NCBI RefSeq assembly: GCF_040869045.1
Contig: NC_090321.1
Location: forward strand, 88,270,603-88,334,602
DNA: 64,000 nt
DNA from: Eurosta solidaginis
Lineage: Eukaryota > Arthropoda > Insecta > Diptera > Tephritidae
Direction of reading: 5' to 3'
This document shows, piece after piece, positions 34,301-46,190 of this stretch (position 1 is the stretch's first letter; every line of letters starts with the position of its first letter). Under the pieces are notes generated by a model. The model worked only from the letters and a program-made list of their open reading frames with translations. It was not told the origin of the DNA and did not search any database. Both the position numbers and the translations under genes were made by a program.

Positions 34301-35722
34301 TAAGGAAAATGTCTGGTTTGCCAAAGCGGGATACTATACTCATAGCCTCTTGATAATTTTGAAGCATGTTTCTCGGACTACCAATAAACGAAGACGGAAG
34401 AATAACAGGAAGTCCTGTAGCTGCACCTCTTTGTTGAGCATCTGCATGAAGGAAATCCATTAACGCTTTATAGCTTTCAACTCTTAAATCTTTTTGATGT
34501 GACCTAATGTATGCAACTCTGGAGCCCTCCACTTTGACATAACTGTCTACAACGTATTGCTGAAATAATTTGCCTGAAGCTTGTATTATATTAAATTCAC
34601 CTCTTATTGCTAAACGGTAACAATAATATTGCAATTGAGTAGTAACGGTTCGTATTGCAGTTGCGTGGATGTCGACATGTTGCATACCTGGTCTCCATCC
34701 TGCATCTCCACAGGGAAAGAGCAGAGGATAGCACATTGGATCTGAATGGGGATTCAGATACGATATTTTACTAAGAGATCCATCTGACTTATAAGAAATT
34801 GTAAAGTCAAATATGCCTGGTGGAACGCCATCTTGACCCAAAAAAACTGCCGCAACTTCAGATACAGTGGGTGCATTATATCTTCCGGGATGGAAAGCAT
34901 TTTCCGTAGTAAATTGTATTTGCATATCAGCAATATTATTAGACATATCTTTGACACAATGAATAAACTCGCATACGGATTATAGGCTATAAGCATTGTT
35001 TGTAGTTGGTTAATAAGAAATTGGCAACAGCTCTTACTAACCTCTCGGTTTGTACGATACTGCAAAGCATCATAATTGTCTAAAATAAAGAGGCCAGCAT
35101 ATGAGGGTGTTTCGCCCTCAGGTGGTTGTAAAGCTCCAATTCTATGATATACTTGACCGTTTAGCTTGAAACAAAAGGGGCCTCTTCCAGGGATGTTAAC
35201 AAAGTTTACTTGAACTGATGCAAATGCTAGAGCGTTGTTAAATTTTCTTACGTTTTCCAAATAGTTTTTTGTTACAGAATCATTGCGTTCGATTATAGTT
35301 TTAAGTTCTTCACATACAGAAATTTCTGGCAAACTCACCTTCCCTTTGTGACAACAAATTGAAGAACTTCTATCGCTAACTTCACTGGGAAATAGTTTGG
35401 TCATACAAAATATACATTGTTGATCCATACGTCCAACGCTATGTGGTTCTTGAATGATTCCGAGGCGTGCGCAACAATAAGTTTTTGGAAGCTTTTCCTG
35501 TATTCTCCTAGAATTTGTGTCGCTGCTTAACTTTAAAATATATGATGGTACCAAGTCACTCCTACGCTGGACTACCATTTGAGCACTTTGTTCCTGTCGG
35601 CGGTTACGCATTGTTTGCCTTGCATGGGCTAGATGAATATTTCGTTGCTGACTTGCTCGACTTCTTCTACCTTCTTGACGTCTTCTTCGCTCAGTTGAAG
35701 GATTTAAGGTGGCCCTAGGCAT
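31397..35722 (-). pseudogene. Helitron Rep/helicase, unit 2, four lesions
   Basis: Starts at MPRATLNPSTERRRRQ (35722), which unit 1 has lost. Relative to unit 1 there is a 1-base loss near 34960, a 4-base loss near 33730, a 1-base loss near 33039 and a TAG at 31991-31993. The frames are 34754-35722, 33654-34946, 32932-33696, 31991-33121 and 31397-31984. Walker A and the HUH motif are still readable. The C-terminal frame runs past the lost natural end into the 5' terminus of unit 1, adding a short foreign tail after 'NEFIF'. At the site where unit 1 slipped (near 31785), this copy is intact. Confidence 0.92.
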
Positions 35723-36276
35723 TAAAATCTAACAATATGAACAAAATGTGAGCACATGTAATTCATGTAAAAATGCACATTTTAGAACTTACCAATTATG
35801 TATTTTATGACAGGTGTATAAAAAAGATTTTCAATTACGAAAAAAATCAGCTACTCTTGTGAGACCACAAAACATTATACAAATATGCCTAAACAGCTGT
35901 TTGAATTTCAATATTCAAGTGTAAAACTTGATGGCGCGCTCGCAGTGGGTTGGTTGAGCACTATGATATTCACTACTGCCTTTAATTTCGCATTTCAAAT
36001 TTCACGTGTAGATGGCGCGCTCGCAGTGGGGTGATATAGTCACAATAGCGTTGCAGTACGAATTGATTTTTTTGTGCATTCACAATCGCTCATTTTAAAT
36101 AATTTATTTTTATTAAATACGCTTAAAGAAAAGCACTCTGCTAATTAAAACATGGTTTTGCCTTTAGAGCTAACCCCCACCTGTAAAACGATACCTTATT
36201 TATTAATATTGGTTCCAAATGAGAGCAGAAATTTAGGAAATAACACAAAAATACCTTACAGAAATAATATATATGA

Positions 36277-36415
36277 TATATGGTTCCATTAAAAACCAAT
36301 TGAATTTTTGATATAAGCGGTGGTACCGTGAAAAACCAAAGTGAGATTTTTTTGATATAAACGGTGGTTCCGTGAAAAACCAATTGAGATTTTTAGAACA
36401 AAGCGGTGCGTCCGT
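36277..36415 (+). repeat. 52-bp leader repeats (right of Helitron)
   Basis: Three units of the form 'ccgtgaaaaaccaattgag', 'atttttgatataa', 'gcggtggt'. The Helitron sits inside one of them. Confidence 0.82.
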
Positions 36416-36696
36416 GATTACCACATTACTTAGATCTTTGCCAAATCATACTTATAAATTTTTGAGCCCATTTTAAATTCAATTACTTCTTGCAGCTTTC
36501 TCATATCAATATTTTTGTTTCAATTAGATTTTCCAGTAAATTACAAATATTTCGTTAGCGACAATTCACTGTAAACCAGTTCCCTTTCCAATTTTTTTTC
36601 TCTCAACATTTCAGCTTCAATTATACATTCAAATAAGTGCTTCATTAATTTCATAGTAGTGTAAACCAAATTCTTTTACTCTTCTTATAACTACAT

Positions 36697-37967
36697 ATGT
36701 ACAACTTTAGAGATAGGAAGCGAGTTCACAAAACTTCAGATTCAGAACCAGATTCCAATAAATTAGCTTCAAGCTTCGAAAGTTTAACTTCATCTTTGAC
36801 CAAAACAGTCACTAACCAGGAAAATAGATTATCTTTGTCGACAGATTTCCAGGGTTTCGAAGATTCTACTTGCAAAAATTTAGCTTCTTTTAAACTAGAT
36901 CCAAATCTTATCGATTCAAGTAGTGCAAAATTAACTTCATCTTCTTCTAATTTAGATTCAAATCTTAACGATTCAAATAGTGCCAACTTAGTTACCCCTT
37001 CTTCTAACGTAAACCCAGATCTTAACGATCCAATTAGTATAAACGTTGCCTCACCTTCTTGTAATTCAGTTTCAGATCTAAACGATCAAATCATGGCAAC
37101 ACTTGAGGAAAAGAAATATTTCATTAGCATGTGTGCTACTTCTATTAGAGAAAACTACAGCGGTGATCCTTTCGGTCTTGAGACTTTTATAGACAAAATT
37201 GAATTACTTGAAGAATTCGCTACTGAATATTTAACTGGTACTTTTATAGCATTTTTAAAATCAAAACTTGAGGGTAAAGCCCGTGAAGCAATACCAACGC
37301 AAGTAACTACAGTTAATGAAATTAAAGTAGCTCTTCGTAATAGGATCAAACCAGACAACTCGAAAGTTGTAGCAGAGAAAATAGCAGCGTTGCACGTTAA
37401 CAATAACAATTATACAGATTTTGCCAAAAAAGTCGAAGATTTAGCTGATTCACTCGAGCGGTCTCTTATCATTGAAGGGATCACTCAAGCGAAAGCTCAT
37501 GAAATGGCAGTCGAACAAACGGCTAACGTGTGTCGTTTAAACGCAAAATCCAATTTAGTCAAAACTATTTAAATGCCTGAACGGCATTTACTGATCCGAA
37601 AGACGTAGTAGCAAAACTAATTGTAGAACAAAACAATGAGGTTAAAGAGCGTCAAGTCCTAGCGTTTCAGTCGCGTGTTAATAGGCCAAATAGTTTTCGA
37701 GGCGGATTTAGAGGACATAATTACAGTAATAGGTTCAATAACAATAGCAGCAGATACAATAATAATGCAAACAGTTATAGGTTTAATAACAATAGTAGAA
37801 GAGGCCATAGCAATATTTCTAATAACAATAATTCGGGCAATCGGTCTAGTTCTCGGGGAAACAATAGTAACAGACGTGGAAATGCGAGATTTAATGCTAA
37901 TGTGCGTGCTTTAAACGCGGATGCCCCTCAGGAGCGAACACTGGGGGAGCAAGAGCTAGAATACTAG
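36697..37967 (+). pseudogene. gag: Gag of 17.6/297-like Gypsy element, one frame slip
   Basis: 36697-37572 gives 291 codons. A Ser/Asn-rich N-terminal region has repeated 'DSNLNDSNSANL'-type phrases. It is followed by the capsid-like part with 'SIRENYSGDPFGLETFIDKI', 'SKLEGKAREAIP' and 'RSLIIEGITQAKAHEMAVE', which match Gag of the 17.6/297/ZAM group. A slip near 37573 shifts phase. The continuation to TAG at 37965 reads 'PKDVVAKLIVEQNNEVKER' and an Arg/Gly/Asn-rich tail with no CCHC knuckle, as in that group. Apart from the slip the protein is complete. Confidence 0.85.
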
Positions 37968-39944
37968 ATGAAAACTTTCCTAAAAACGCTGTTTACTATT
38001 TGAATCTCAACTATTCCGATTTCATCGAATTAAAATGTAGTGATTCTTATAAGCCATGTACTTTCCTCGTAGATTGTCAAGCTGATATTTCCTTAATTAA
38101 ATTTTCAAGTTTAACAGATAGAGTTCAACTTAGCGGAAAAGATATTAGTAACATAACAGGTGTAACAACAGATTCGGTTTCAACGTTAGGTACAGTAAAT
38201 ACAAATTTAATTGCATAAAATTTTTCATTCCGCTAAACTACACGTAGTAAGTGACGATTTTAACATACCTTCGGACGGCATACTCGGCAAAGATTTTCTA
38301 AAAACATATAAGTGCATAATCGACTATGCAAACAATAGCATAACAATTAGTATTGGCACATAAACTCCTAGTATAAAAATTTTACATGGTACGACTACAG
38401 ACACTTTAGTGATTCCTCCAAGATGTGAAGTTTATCGGTTGTTTAATTTTGAAAAATCTAGAAATCATGTTTTTGTAGACGCGCAAGAGATTTGTAGTGG
38501 TGTTTTTACCGCAAAGTGCATTGTTGACACAAATAACCCAATTTTAAAAGTTTTAAATATAACAGATGAGGAAAAATATGTCAACAAATGCAATATAGTA
38601 ACCCAAGAAATTACCAACTTTAACGTCTACAAAATCGGTGAAACTTCAGAAAATCCAAAAAGTTTGGAAGAACTAAAAAGTGTTCTACAAAAACAAATGC
38701 CAAAATACGACCAATGCCAATTGCTTGATTTATGCCTAAAATACGCCGATGTATTTGCTTTAAAAACGGACCGTATGACTCTTAACAACTTTTACGAACA
38801 GGAACTTAGATTGACTGACAAAAATCCGGTATACATTAAAAACTATCGTTTGCCTTATTCACAACGGGAAGAAATAAATAGACAGGTTGATAATTTACTG
38901 CAGAACGATTTAATAGAGCCAAGTTTTTTAAATTACAATAGCCCACTAATTTTAGTTCCAAAAAAAGATCCCACAGGTCAAAAGGCATATCGTATGTGCG
39001 TAGATTTTAGAGCGGTTAATAAAAAGCTTATCGCTAACAAATTTCCGTTTGCACGCGTAGACGATATACTTGACAACCTTGGTAGAGCAAAATATTTTTC
39101 AACTTTAGATCTTTTTTCTGGTTTCCATCAAATTCCATTGCATCCTAACTCCAGGGACGTAACATCTTTTAGTACTGATAGAGAAGCTTTTCGGTTTTGG
39201 TTTAAATGTAGCACCGAACTCATTTTTGCGATGATGTCACTAGCATTTTCAGGCATCGCGCCTAATCAAGCATTCATGTATGTCGGCGATATTATCGTCA
39301 TAGGGTGTAGCGAGACACATCATTGTAAAAATTTTGAGAAAGCTTTTGAAACTTGTAGAAAATTCAACTTAAAGCTGAATCCCAACAAATGTAATTTCCT
39401 TCGTTCCGAGGTAACTTTCCTAGGACACAAATGTTCCTCGAAAGGATTGCTGCCAGACGATTCTAAAATAAATGCGATTAAAAAATATACAAAGCCTTAT
39501 AACAAAGATGCCGTTCGGCGCTTTGTCGCCTTTGCAGACTATTATAGACGATTTATTCCGAATTTCGCATTGCTGGCAGCACCTCTCAATCGTATAAGTA
39601 GGAAAAAAGTGGACTTTGTTTGGGACGAAGCTTGTGAAGTTGCGTTTTCGAAATTAAAATTAGCTCTGTCTCCTCAAATTTTACAATATCCTGACTTTAG
39701 TAAAGAGTTCATAATTACAGTTGATGCTTCAAAAGTTGGATGCGGTGCTATGTTAAGTCAAAAGTATGAAGATGCTGACTTACCAATCTGTTTTGCTTCA
39801 AAATCGTTTAACAAAGCAGAACAAAAAAAATCTATCATTGAGTTAGAACTGTTAGCAATATATTTCGCAATTAAACAATTTCGTCCGTACGTTTACGGTA
39901 CACATCGAAATCGAAAATTGTGGCTGACGCGCTTTCACGAATAA
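37968..39944 (+). pseudogene. pol: Protease and reverse transcriptase, catalytic changes
   Basis: Protease is readable at 38000-38218 ('FLVDCQADISLIKF'; the usual Asp-Thr-Gly is altered after Asp), then the frame breaks. 38409-39944 (511 codons) is open. It has the linker, RT with 'CVDFRAVNKKLIANKFPFAR', 'STLDLFSGFHQIPLHP', then a damaged palm, where the expected Pro-Phe-Gly-Leu motif is replaced by an unrelated short stretch. The active site reads 'YVGDIIVIG' (near 39280), so one of the two paired Asp residues is Gly. The connection 'VTFLGHKCSSKGLLPDD' and early RNase H 'TVDASKVGCGAMLSQ' follow. RNase H stops after 'RPYVYGTH' because of a deletion. The enzyme would be inactive. Confidence 0.87.
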
Positions 39945-40626
39945 CGATAGACGAAATAAAAGACTCGATGAAACATGTTTTAGCAGTTATAACAAGGTCA
40001 AAGGCAAGACAGACAAAACTACAAAATGACGACAAACCCAAGACAGACGAAACTAGTGAAATACAGGCAGTACAGGTTTACGACAAATTTTCGTACGACT
40101 TCTCGAAGAAAATACCGCGATTTAAAACACAAATAACCTACGATAAAAGCGACCAAATTTCAAATTTTCAACTATGTGCACATTTAAAACACAAAAAACT
40201 CGAGTTACTAAATTTTGCGAATGCCAACGAAATAACGAATTTGGATGAGTTAATTTTGAGGCTTGGAAAAATAGCCGACATTCACAAGATTAAGCAGTTA
40301 GAGTGGCCAAAAAATGATATATTTTTCAAATATTTTACAATTATAAATTTAAAAGATAGAGGAAATCAAATTTTAAAAAGTTTACAAATTATACTAACAG
40401 ACCCATTAGAAACGATAACAGAGAACGACAAAAAACAGAAACTAATGACAATTTTTCACGATGATCCACTTATAGGTGGAGACTGCGGTACGAAAAAACT
40501 ATATGCAAAATTGAGAACTAAATACTATTGGAAATATATGAGTCGTGATATAGCTAAATTCGTTAAAAATTGCAATAAATGTCTTTTAAATGAAGCGAAA
40601 CCTAATACTAGGTTCAAACACACACC
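39920..40626 (+). pseudogene. pol: RNase H linker and integrase zinc-binding region
   Basis: After the RNase H deletion the phase changes and opens with 'ADALSRITIDEI'. A long Lys-rich spacer follows, then the integrase finger region 'IFHDDPLIGGDCGTKKLYAK' and 'CNKCLLNEA'. The Cys pair remains, but the second His of the HHCC finger appears to be Asp. Translation would run into the MITE at 40627 and stop at 40678. Confidence 0.82.
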
Positions 40627-41156
40627 AAATTGGCAATTTATACTATTTGGGCAATTTATTACGCAATTTGTCATATAACAAATTGTAATAATAAATTGCC
40701 AATTTAAAAAAAATGCGTAATAAATTGTTTCAAACTACAAATGCAACATTGTAAAGTGTGTTTATTGAGTATATTTAAACGTCACTTACGCATGGCTGAA
40801 CTATATGGTTGGCTCATATCATCAGCTGATTTTATGTCTTTCATTTCACTGGAGTAGGGATGGTCAAAAGAAGATGGCAAACTCAAAATGAAACAAAAAC
40901 ATTGAACACATTTTCTTACAACACACAAAAATTTCAAAGTTTTATGTTTTCATTCCATTTCATTCGCCTAATACCAACACGCACATTTTGACAGTCTGAA
41001 CAAAGGTATGCTCTTGCTGTAGAGATGAGCCAACCAGCTATCAAATTACTATTGTGTAAGCTGAATCGAGTTGTATGAACAGCACTCAATTCAAATCGAA
41101 ATTTCCTCAATTTATTTTTCTGTTTGAACATAGTATAAATCAAACAATTAGTTATT
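40627..41156. mobile_element. 530-bp MITE-like insertion in integrase
   Basis: 'acacc' stands on both sides (40622-40626 and 41157-41161), and removing the block with one copy rejoins the integrase frame. The ends are loosely inverted: 'atttatactattt' near the left and the inverse of 'atttatactatgt' near the right. The left end itself folds: 'aaattggcaatttat' (40627-40641) and its exact inverse (40691-40705). No frame. Superfamily not assigned. Confidence 0.72.
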
Positions 41157-42053
41157 ACACCTACACCTTGCAAACCGTTTGATATTTTAATAATAGATAC
41201 AATAGGACCTTTACCAGAATCCAAATATGGAAACAGGTTCGCAGTTACCATGATTTGTGATTTAACTAAATATCTGATAACAGTTGCAATACCAGATAAA
41301 TCAGCTAAAACAGTAGCATCAGCAATTTTTGAGAGTTTCATTTTAAATTACGGAATAATGAAATCCATTAGATCTGATTTAGGAACAGAGTTTAAAAATG
41401 AAGTATTTTCGAATTAACCAATCTTTTAAATATTAAACATGATTTTTCAACGGCATACAACCATGAACCGGTTGGTTCAGTTGAAAGAAATCATGGAGTT
41501 TTCAATGAATATTTAAGGGCATACCTAGATGAAACATTTTCCGATTGGGACACATATCTGAAATAATTCACATTTTTCCATAACACAACAACACATACAG
41601 CTTTCAATAACCAATTTACTCCTTTTGAGTTAGTATTTGGGAAAAAGGCTACATTGCCACACGAACTAAAAAAAGAACAAATAGATCCCATTTATAACGT
41701 GGAAAACTATAGTAAAGAAGTCCAATTTAGAATGCAAAAATCACATGAATATGCAAAACATTTATTAAATTAGCATACAATTCAAGCTAAAACACATTTT
41801 GATAAAACGGCACGCACGTCCGTCCGTTATCTATCCAAGTAGGCAACAATGTTCTTTTACAAAAAGAGCCTCATCAAAAACACGAAAAAATATACCAAGG
41901 CCCATTTACGGTCACTAAAATAGACGGGCCTAATGCAACAATTCTTGATGAAACAAATAAAAAGGAAAAAGAAGTACACAAAAATCGACTTATAAAAATA
42001 AAAACATTTGAAAACAAAAACTATTTTAAAATGTATATACTTAAATTTGTCTA
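41157..42053 (+). pseudogene. pol: Integrase core and C-terminus, decayed
   Basis: The plus frame reads 'KPFDILIIDTIGPLPES' (first core Asp) and 'SIRSDLGTEFKNEVF' (second Asp), then a stop near 41417. The Glu region 'GSVERNHGVFNEYLR' lies in another phase. The tail 'YQGPFTVTKIDGPNATILDE' is the GPF module. At least four stops or slips are present. From here to 42553 the sequence is AT-rich with no envelope-like frame. Confidence 0.85.
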
Positions 42054-42553
42054 ATGTAAAATCAAGAAAATGAAAATTCAAAGTTAAACTGTAATATCAA
42101 AAATAACAGAACCAAAAGAATAATCACTAATGTAATGATTGGTAACTATTTAAATAGTATAAAAGAAATTTATTTACCTATGAAAACGTATTATACAAAA
42201 AAAAAATTTAATATAAACCAATTCGTTATACTAAATTGAATATGTACAAAAATTCCAATTTGTAAAACTTTTTATAATATATATATATGTTAATATAAAT
42301 GTAAGAAGAGGAAATTCATATAATCTGATTTATATATGTACATAAAAGAGAAAAAAAAAAAAAAAAACAAAACGAAAATCCAAAAACCCTAATGTAAAGT
42401 TTAGATAACAATAAAAATGTAAAATTGCTTCGAATGAACAAATTCAAAAAGGAAGGTACACCCTAATATATTCGTTCATTCGAACCAATTAATTATATAG
42501 AATGCAAAAAGAAGAATATGGCAAAAATGATAATTTGCCAAATTCTTCTTTTC

Positions 42554-42566
42554 AAAGGAAGGGTGA
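42554..42566 (+). promoter_or_regulatory. Polypurine tract
   Basis: 'aaaggaagggtga' immediately before the 3' LTR start TGTAGCATTAG. Confidence 0.75.
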
Positions 42567-42725
42567 TGTAGCATTAGCAAAAATTTTATAAAGTATCCTA
42601 TGTGGTTGGGGCTTTAGTGGTACTTGACAGGCGCGTGCAGTGGCAACACGCATGTCAAGTACAACTGCAGCCAACGTCACACAAAAGAAAGGAAAAGAGA
42701 AATAAAAAATATACGAGCGGTCATT
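42567..42725 (+). repeat. 3' LTR of split Gypsy element
   Basis: Begins like 19952. The end is placed at 'cggtcattaca', paralleling 'cggtcatttta' of the 5' LTR. It could instead extend through 'aataaattacaataaa' into 42800, so the boundary is uncertain. Confidence 0.6.
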
Positions 42726-43491
42726 ACAATTTTGACCGGCTTCTAAGATCCCACGTAGTGTTCGGAAAATAAATTACAATAAATTATTGCATTTTTACAA
42801 AACGAGTTTTCTGATGCTTTGGAGAAGGAAACCCCCTATGCCCACCTAAATCTTTGTTATGGAATCGCATCTTTCATGGAGCAGTAAGGAAGGCAGTCGG
42901 CATGATGTGGTGTTGCACAGTGGCTAGTCATGTCGGCTGGGCGGGGTCCTTGCCAACTTTACTACTGTTCCTGCGCCATCACAAAAAAGTTCCTATCATG
43001 CCTTTAAAAGAAAACTGACAAAAAGCGCAGAACGAATTCAAAGCGCTTAAAAATGCAAGCTAAAACGATATCCGGTCGAACCGGATGCCACGGACAGACC
43101 GTTAGACATTCAAAAATTTAAATTAAAAAAATACAAGCTGAAAATTAAAATAAAAAGGGGAAAGGCCGAATATAACTTGGGGGGCGCTGTGGGTGTTGTT
43201 GGGACGCCCGGTGCTTGTCCCACCCTCAAAACCATGGCCACCGACGCACCTAATTTTCGGTGGCCCCTTACCTGTCCTACCTAGTGTCTTCTAAATAAAT
43301 AGACACCTCAGCATTCCCATTTTAATTACAATTTTATTTATAATTTATTATTTAAAATTCTTTCCTTGTATATGACCGATTATTTCTAGATAGTTAAATG
43401 CTTATACATGTATATATAATATATATAGGTACTCGATGCAAGTATATGTGCCTGAATGTATTTATCATTTGTATGTTTGAAATGATTATAT

Positions 43492-44220
43492 TGTAACGAA
43501 TTTACTTGCAAATCCTCTTATTTGCAATCCTCTGCTAAGTTCGAATCACTAAACTGTTGAATAAATAACTCCAATATTGAATAATGGAAAAATGACTTTT
43601 ATTAAAGTACTTCACAATAACACTTATACTTTGCTACTCGCTGGCTTAATAACCAAACTGATTGATAACTCAAATGAAACTCTACTATTGGCCGCCAGAT
43701 CGCGTGCTTAATCAATAAGTGATTGATTGCTCAACTCAAACTGAATTACAGCGTCTCTACATCTGTCGTCTTTTATACTCTTTGGTTTCCTCGTTCGCCT
43801 TTTTCTAGAATCTACTAGCATTGTCCATGAGCTCTCAAACTTCTTAGCTATAACTAAAATTGCACAATTTTATACATCTTTTAGGCGCTTCCAGAATCTA
43901 CTAGTCCAGTAGCTCTCAAACTTCTCAGATATATGCATGTGTTTGCGCATTGACTCTCCGCTGCTCGTATTCGTACATGGTACATATGTGTAGACGCAAT
44001 TATTTATTCGTTTATGTAGATACATAAAGATTGAATTATTGATGTGAATGTTTGTACTTTACAGTCTCTCGCGCACACATAGGCGTATAAGTAAAGGCAA
44101 CTGTGTGTGACATCTCTCGGCTGCCTTATATACGTGTATACATGATTTGATTATTGACGTAAATATCGCTTAGCATCGCCTTAGTTATGGTATAGCTTAG
44201 TGATGCTAATATCCGTGACA
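43492..44220 (-). repeat. Extra 3' LTR (duplicated copy)
   Basis: 729 bp, TGTAACGAATTTAC to ATCCGTGACA. It shares the same left flank ('gaaatgattatat') as the LTR at 46962 because the flank was duplicated too. Confidence 0.93.
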
Positions 44221-44231
44221 CTGCCCTCCAC

Positions 44232-46190
44232 CTAAGTCTGATCGTCCCGATCAGACAAATCTCTCGATTTAACCGCTGCTAGCCTCTCCAAATGAACCAC
44301 TTTCATTTTGGTTCGTGGTTTGCCAATGGTTTGTATGCGGTACACTACATCGTTGATCCGCTTTACAACTTTGTATGGGCCTTCCCAGTTACACTGCAAT
44401 TTCGGGGACAAACCTTTTTTTCGTTGTGGGTTGTATAGCAGCACCAAATCTCTTTCATGAAACCCTTCCGAATTAATTGCTTTATCGTACCTCGCTTTCA
44501 TCTTGTTACTCATAATCTTTGCTCGTTGCCTTACCAGATCGTGTATCTCTCTCAGATCTTCTTCCAAGACACCAGTGGATTTCTTGACATTCCTCTCCGC
44601 ATCGGCATCTATCCCATACTTCAAATCAGCTGGCAGTCGAAGGTCATTGCCAAAAATTACCTTTGCGGGAGTTTGGCCCGTTGTGTCATGTACTGCCGAT
44701 CGGTAGGCCATCAAGAATAATGATATGTGTGTATCCCAGTTCTTATGGTACTTGTCTACTACTTTCCTTAAATGCTCCTCCAATGTTCTATTGAAGCGTT
44801 CCACCATACCATCGGACTGAGGATGCAATGCAGTTGTCCGTGTTTTTCGAATGCCCAACTTCTTGCACATTTCTTGGAACAGAGCTGATTCAAAATTCCT
44901 GCCTTGGTCAGAATGTACCTCCATTGGTACACCATACCTTGCAACCCATTCGTTTTTAACCACTTCTGCTACTGTTTCTGCTTCTTGGTTTGGGATTGGG
45001 TATACCTCTGGCCATTTACTGAAATAATCCATAACCACCAGTACGTATTTGTTTCCGCGGTTGCTAGTAGGAAATGGACCTGCGACACCCGTGGCGATCC
45101 TTTCAAATGGTGCACCTGAAATATGCTGCTTCATCTGGCCATGACTTCGGGTTTGGGCCCTTTCGCTCTGTTGCATACCTCGCAGTTGGCAATCCACTCG
45201 GTGACCGACTGACGGCAACCAACCCAATAGAATCTCTGCTTAATTTTCTCGAGTGTCTTCGTGATTCCAAGATGACCTCCACTTGGACCATTGTGCAGCT
45301 CGCTGAGCACGTCAGGAATTCTCTTCCTGGGAACAACTATCAGTTTCTTCTTGCATTTACCATCCTCACTCTCCCATACTCGATGCAAGCAACCGGATAT
45401 CAATTATAAACTGTTCCACTGTGCCCAATATGACTTCGCAATGGGACTCTCTGTTGACATCTCCTCTCTGTTTGGTCTTTCGTTTCGTTCGAGCCCTTGC
45501 ATAACATGTGACAGATCTGTATCTTCTAGCTGACACTTTCTTAGTTGTTCCTTGTCCCATTCATCCGTACACGTTATAGTCATTAGCTTGCATTCCAGAC
45601 TACATGGTCTTCGTGACATTGCATCAGGATTTCCATGGGTAGTACCTTTTCGATGCTCAATGGAAAAGTCATAGCTTTGTAGTCGCTCGATCCACCGTGC
45701 CAATTGTCCTTCCGAATTACGGAACTGCAGAAGCCATTTCAACGCTGCTTGATCTGTCCTGACACGGAATCGCTGGCCGTAGAGCCAATAGCTCTCTCCA
45801 TGTAACGCAATAGTTCCTCTCTGGTTTTCCAATTGAACGGCTGTAATATGCAACTACCTTCTCTTGTCCATCGACCAGTTGTGATAAAACGCTTCCTATA
45901 GCATATCCGCTCGCATCTGTATCTAGAATAAACGTTGATCCTGGAATCGGGTATGCCAACATTGGGGCAGTGCACAACCGCTCTTTCAATGTTTGGAAAG
46001 CTACTTCTTGCTCCTTCTTCCATTCAAAAGCTTTATTTTTTCTTGTTAGCTCGTGGAGACTATTTGCTACGCTGGCAAAATTTGATACAAATCGGCGGTA
46101 ATATGTGCACAGCCCAAGGAAACTTCTCAATTCATGCAGATTCTGTGGTCTTGGCCAATCCTTTACTGCCTCTATCTTTTCATTCGCTGT
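44232..46190 (-). pseudogene. pol: Pol fragment (RT end, RNase H, integrase) in left duplicate
   Basis: 45717-46130 holds the end of RT and start of RNase H ('DTDASGYAIGSVLSQ'). 45404-45853 continues with 'FRVRTDQAALKWLLQF' and the spacer. 45131-45403 has the integrase finger ('SGGHLGITKTLEKIKQRFYW', 'CEVCNRAK'). 44232-45227 has the DDE core ('VMDYFSKWPEVYP', 'VHSDQGRNFES', 'HPQSDGMVERFNR') and the GPY tail ('WEGPYKVVKRIN'). The RNase H deletion after 'WRELLAL' is shared with the right unit. A one-base loss near 45155 ('gggtttggg' against 'gggttttggg') is private to this unit. Upstream RT is cut off by the duplication border at 46191. Confidence 0.92.

Larger units (their letters stand above)
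26369..36276 (-). mobile_element. Helitron, head-to-tail dimer
   Basis: On the minus strand the block starts TCATATATATTATTTCTG (36276 downward) and ends CCACCTAG at 26369, with a 5-bp-stem hairpin 13 nt before CTAG. The flanking bases are A and T, as Helitrons require. Two units are joined: the upstream one (31471-36276) lacks its last 300 or so bases and is followed directly, at 31470, by a second TCATATATATT start. Joining the outer flanks recreates a 52-bp leader repeat unit without loss, so the block behaves as a single insertion. Units differ by a few percent. Confidence 0.85.
19952..42725 (+). mobile_element. Old Gypsy element (17.6/297-like), split by LINE, Helitron and MITE insertions
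   Basis: LTR-like ends share 'tgtagcattagcaaaaat' and 'cctatgtggttggggctttagtggtacttgaca'. Removing the LINE (20767-25604), the Helitron dimer (26369-36276) and the MITE (40627-41156) leaves about 7.5 kb, a normal Gypsy length, with the order LTR, long repetitive leader, gag, protease, RT, integrase, polypurine tract, LTR. The same 52-bp leader repeat occurs on both sides of the Helitron, supporting original contiguity. There is no env frame between integrase and the 3' LTR. The two LTRs agree only over their first 75 bp or so, so joining them into one element is inference, and no clear target duplication was found. Confidence 0.68.

Noticed and set aside
37675..37914. 79-codon Ile/Thr-rich plus frame
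   Set aside because: It is an out-of-phase reading of the Asn/Arg/Gly-rich Gag tail.
42054..42553. Possible env gene of the split Gypsy element
   Set aside because: The stretch is AT-rich with stops in all frames and no signal peptide or membrane segment.
43170..43290. CG-richer patch suggesting a host exon
   Set aside because: No open frame with splice-like borders or recognisable protein; duplicated only because of the tandem duplication.
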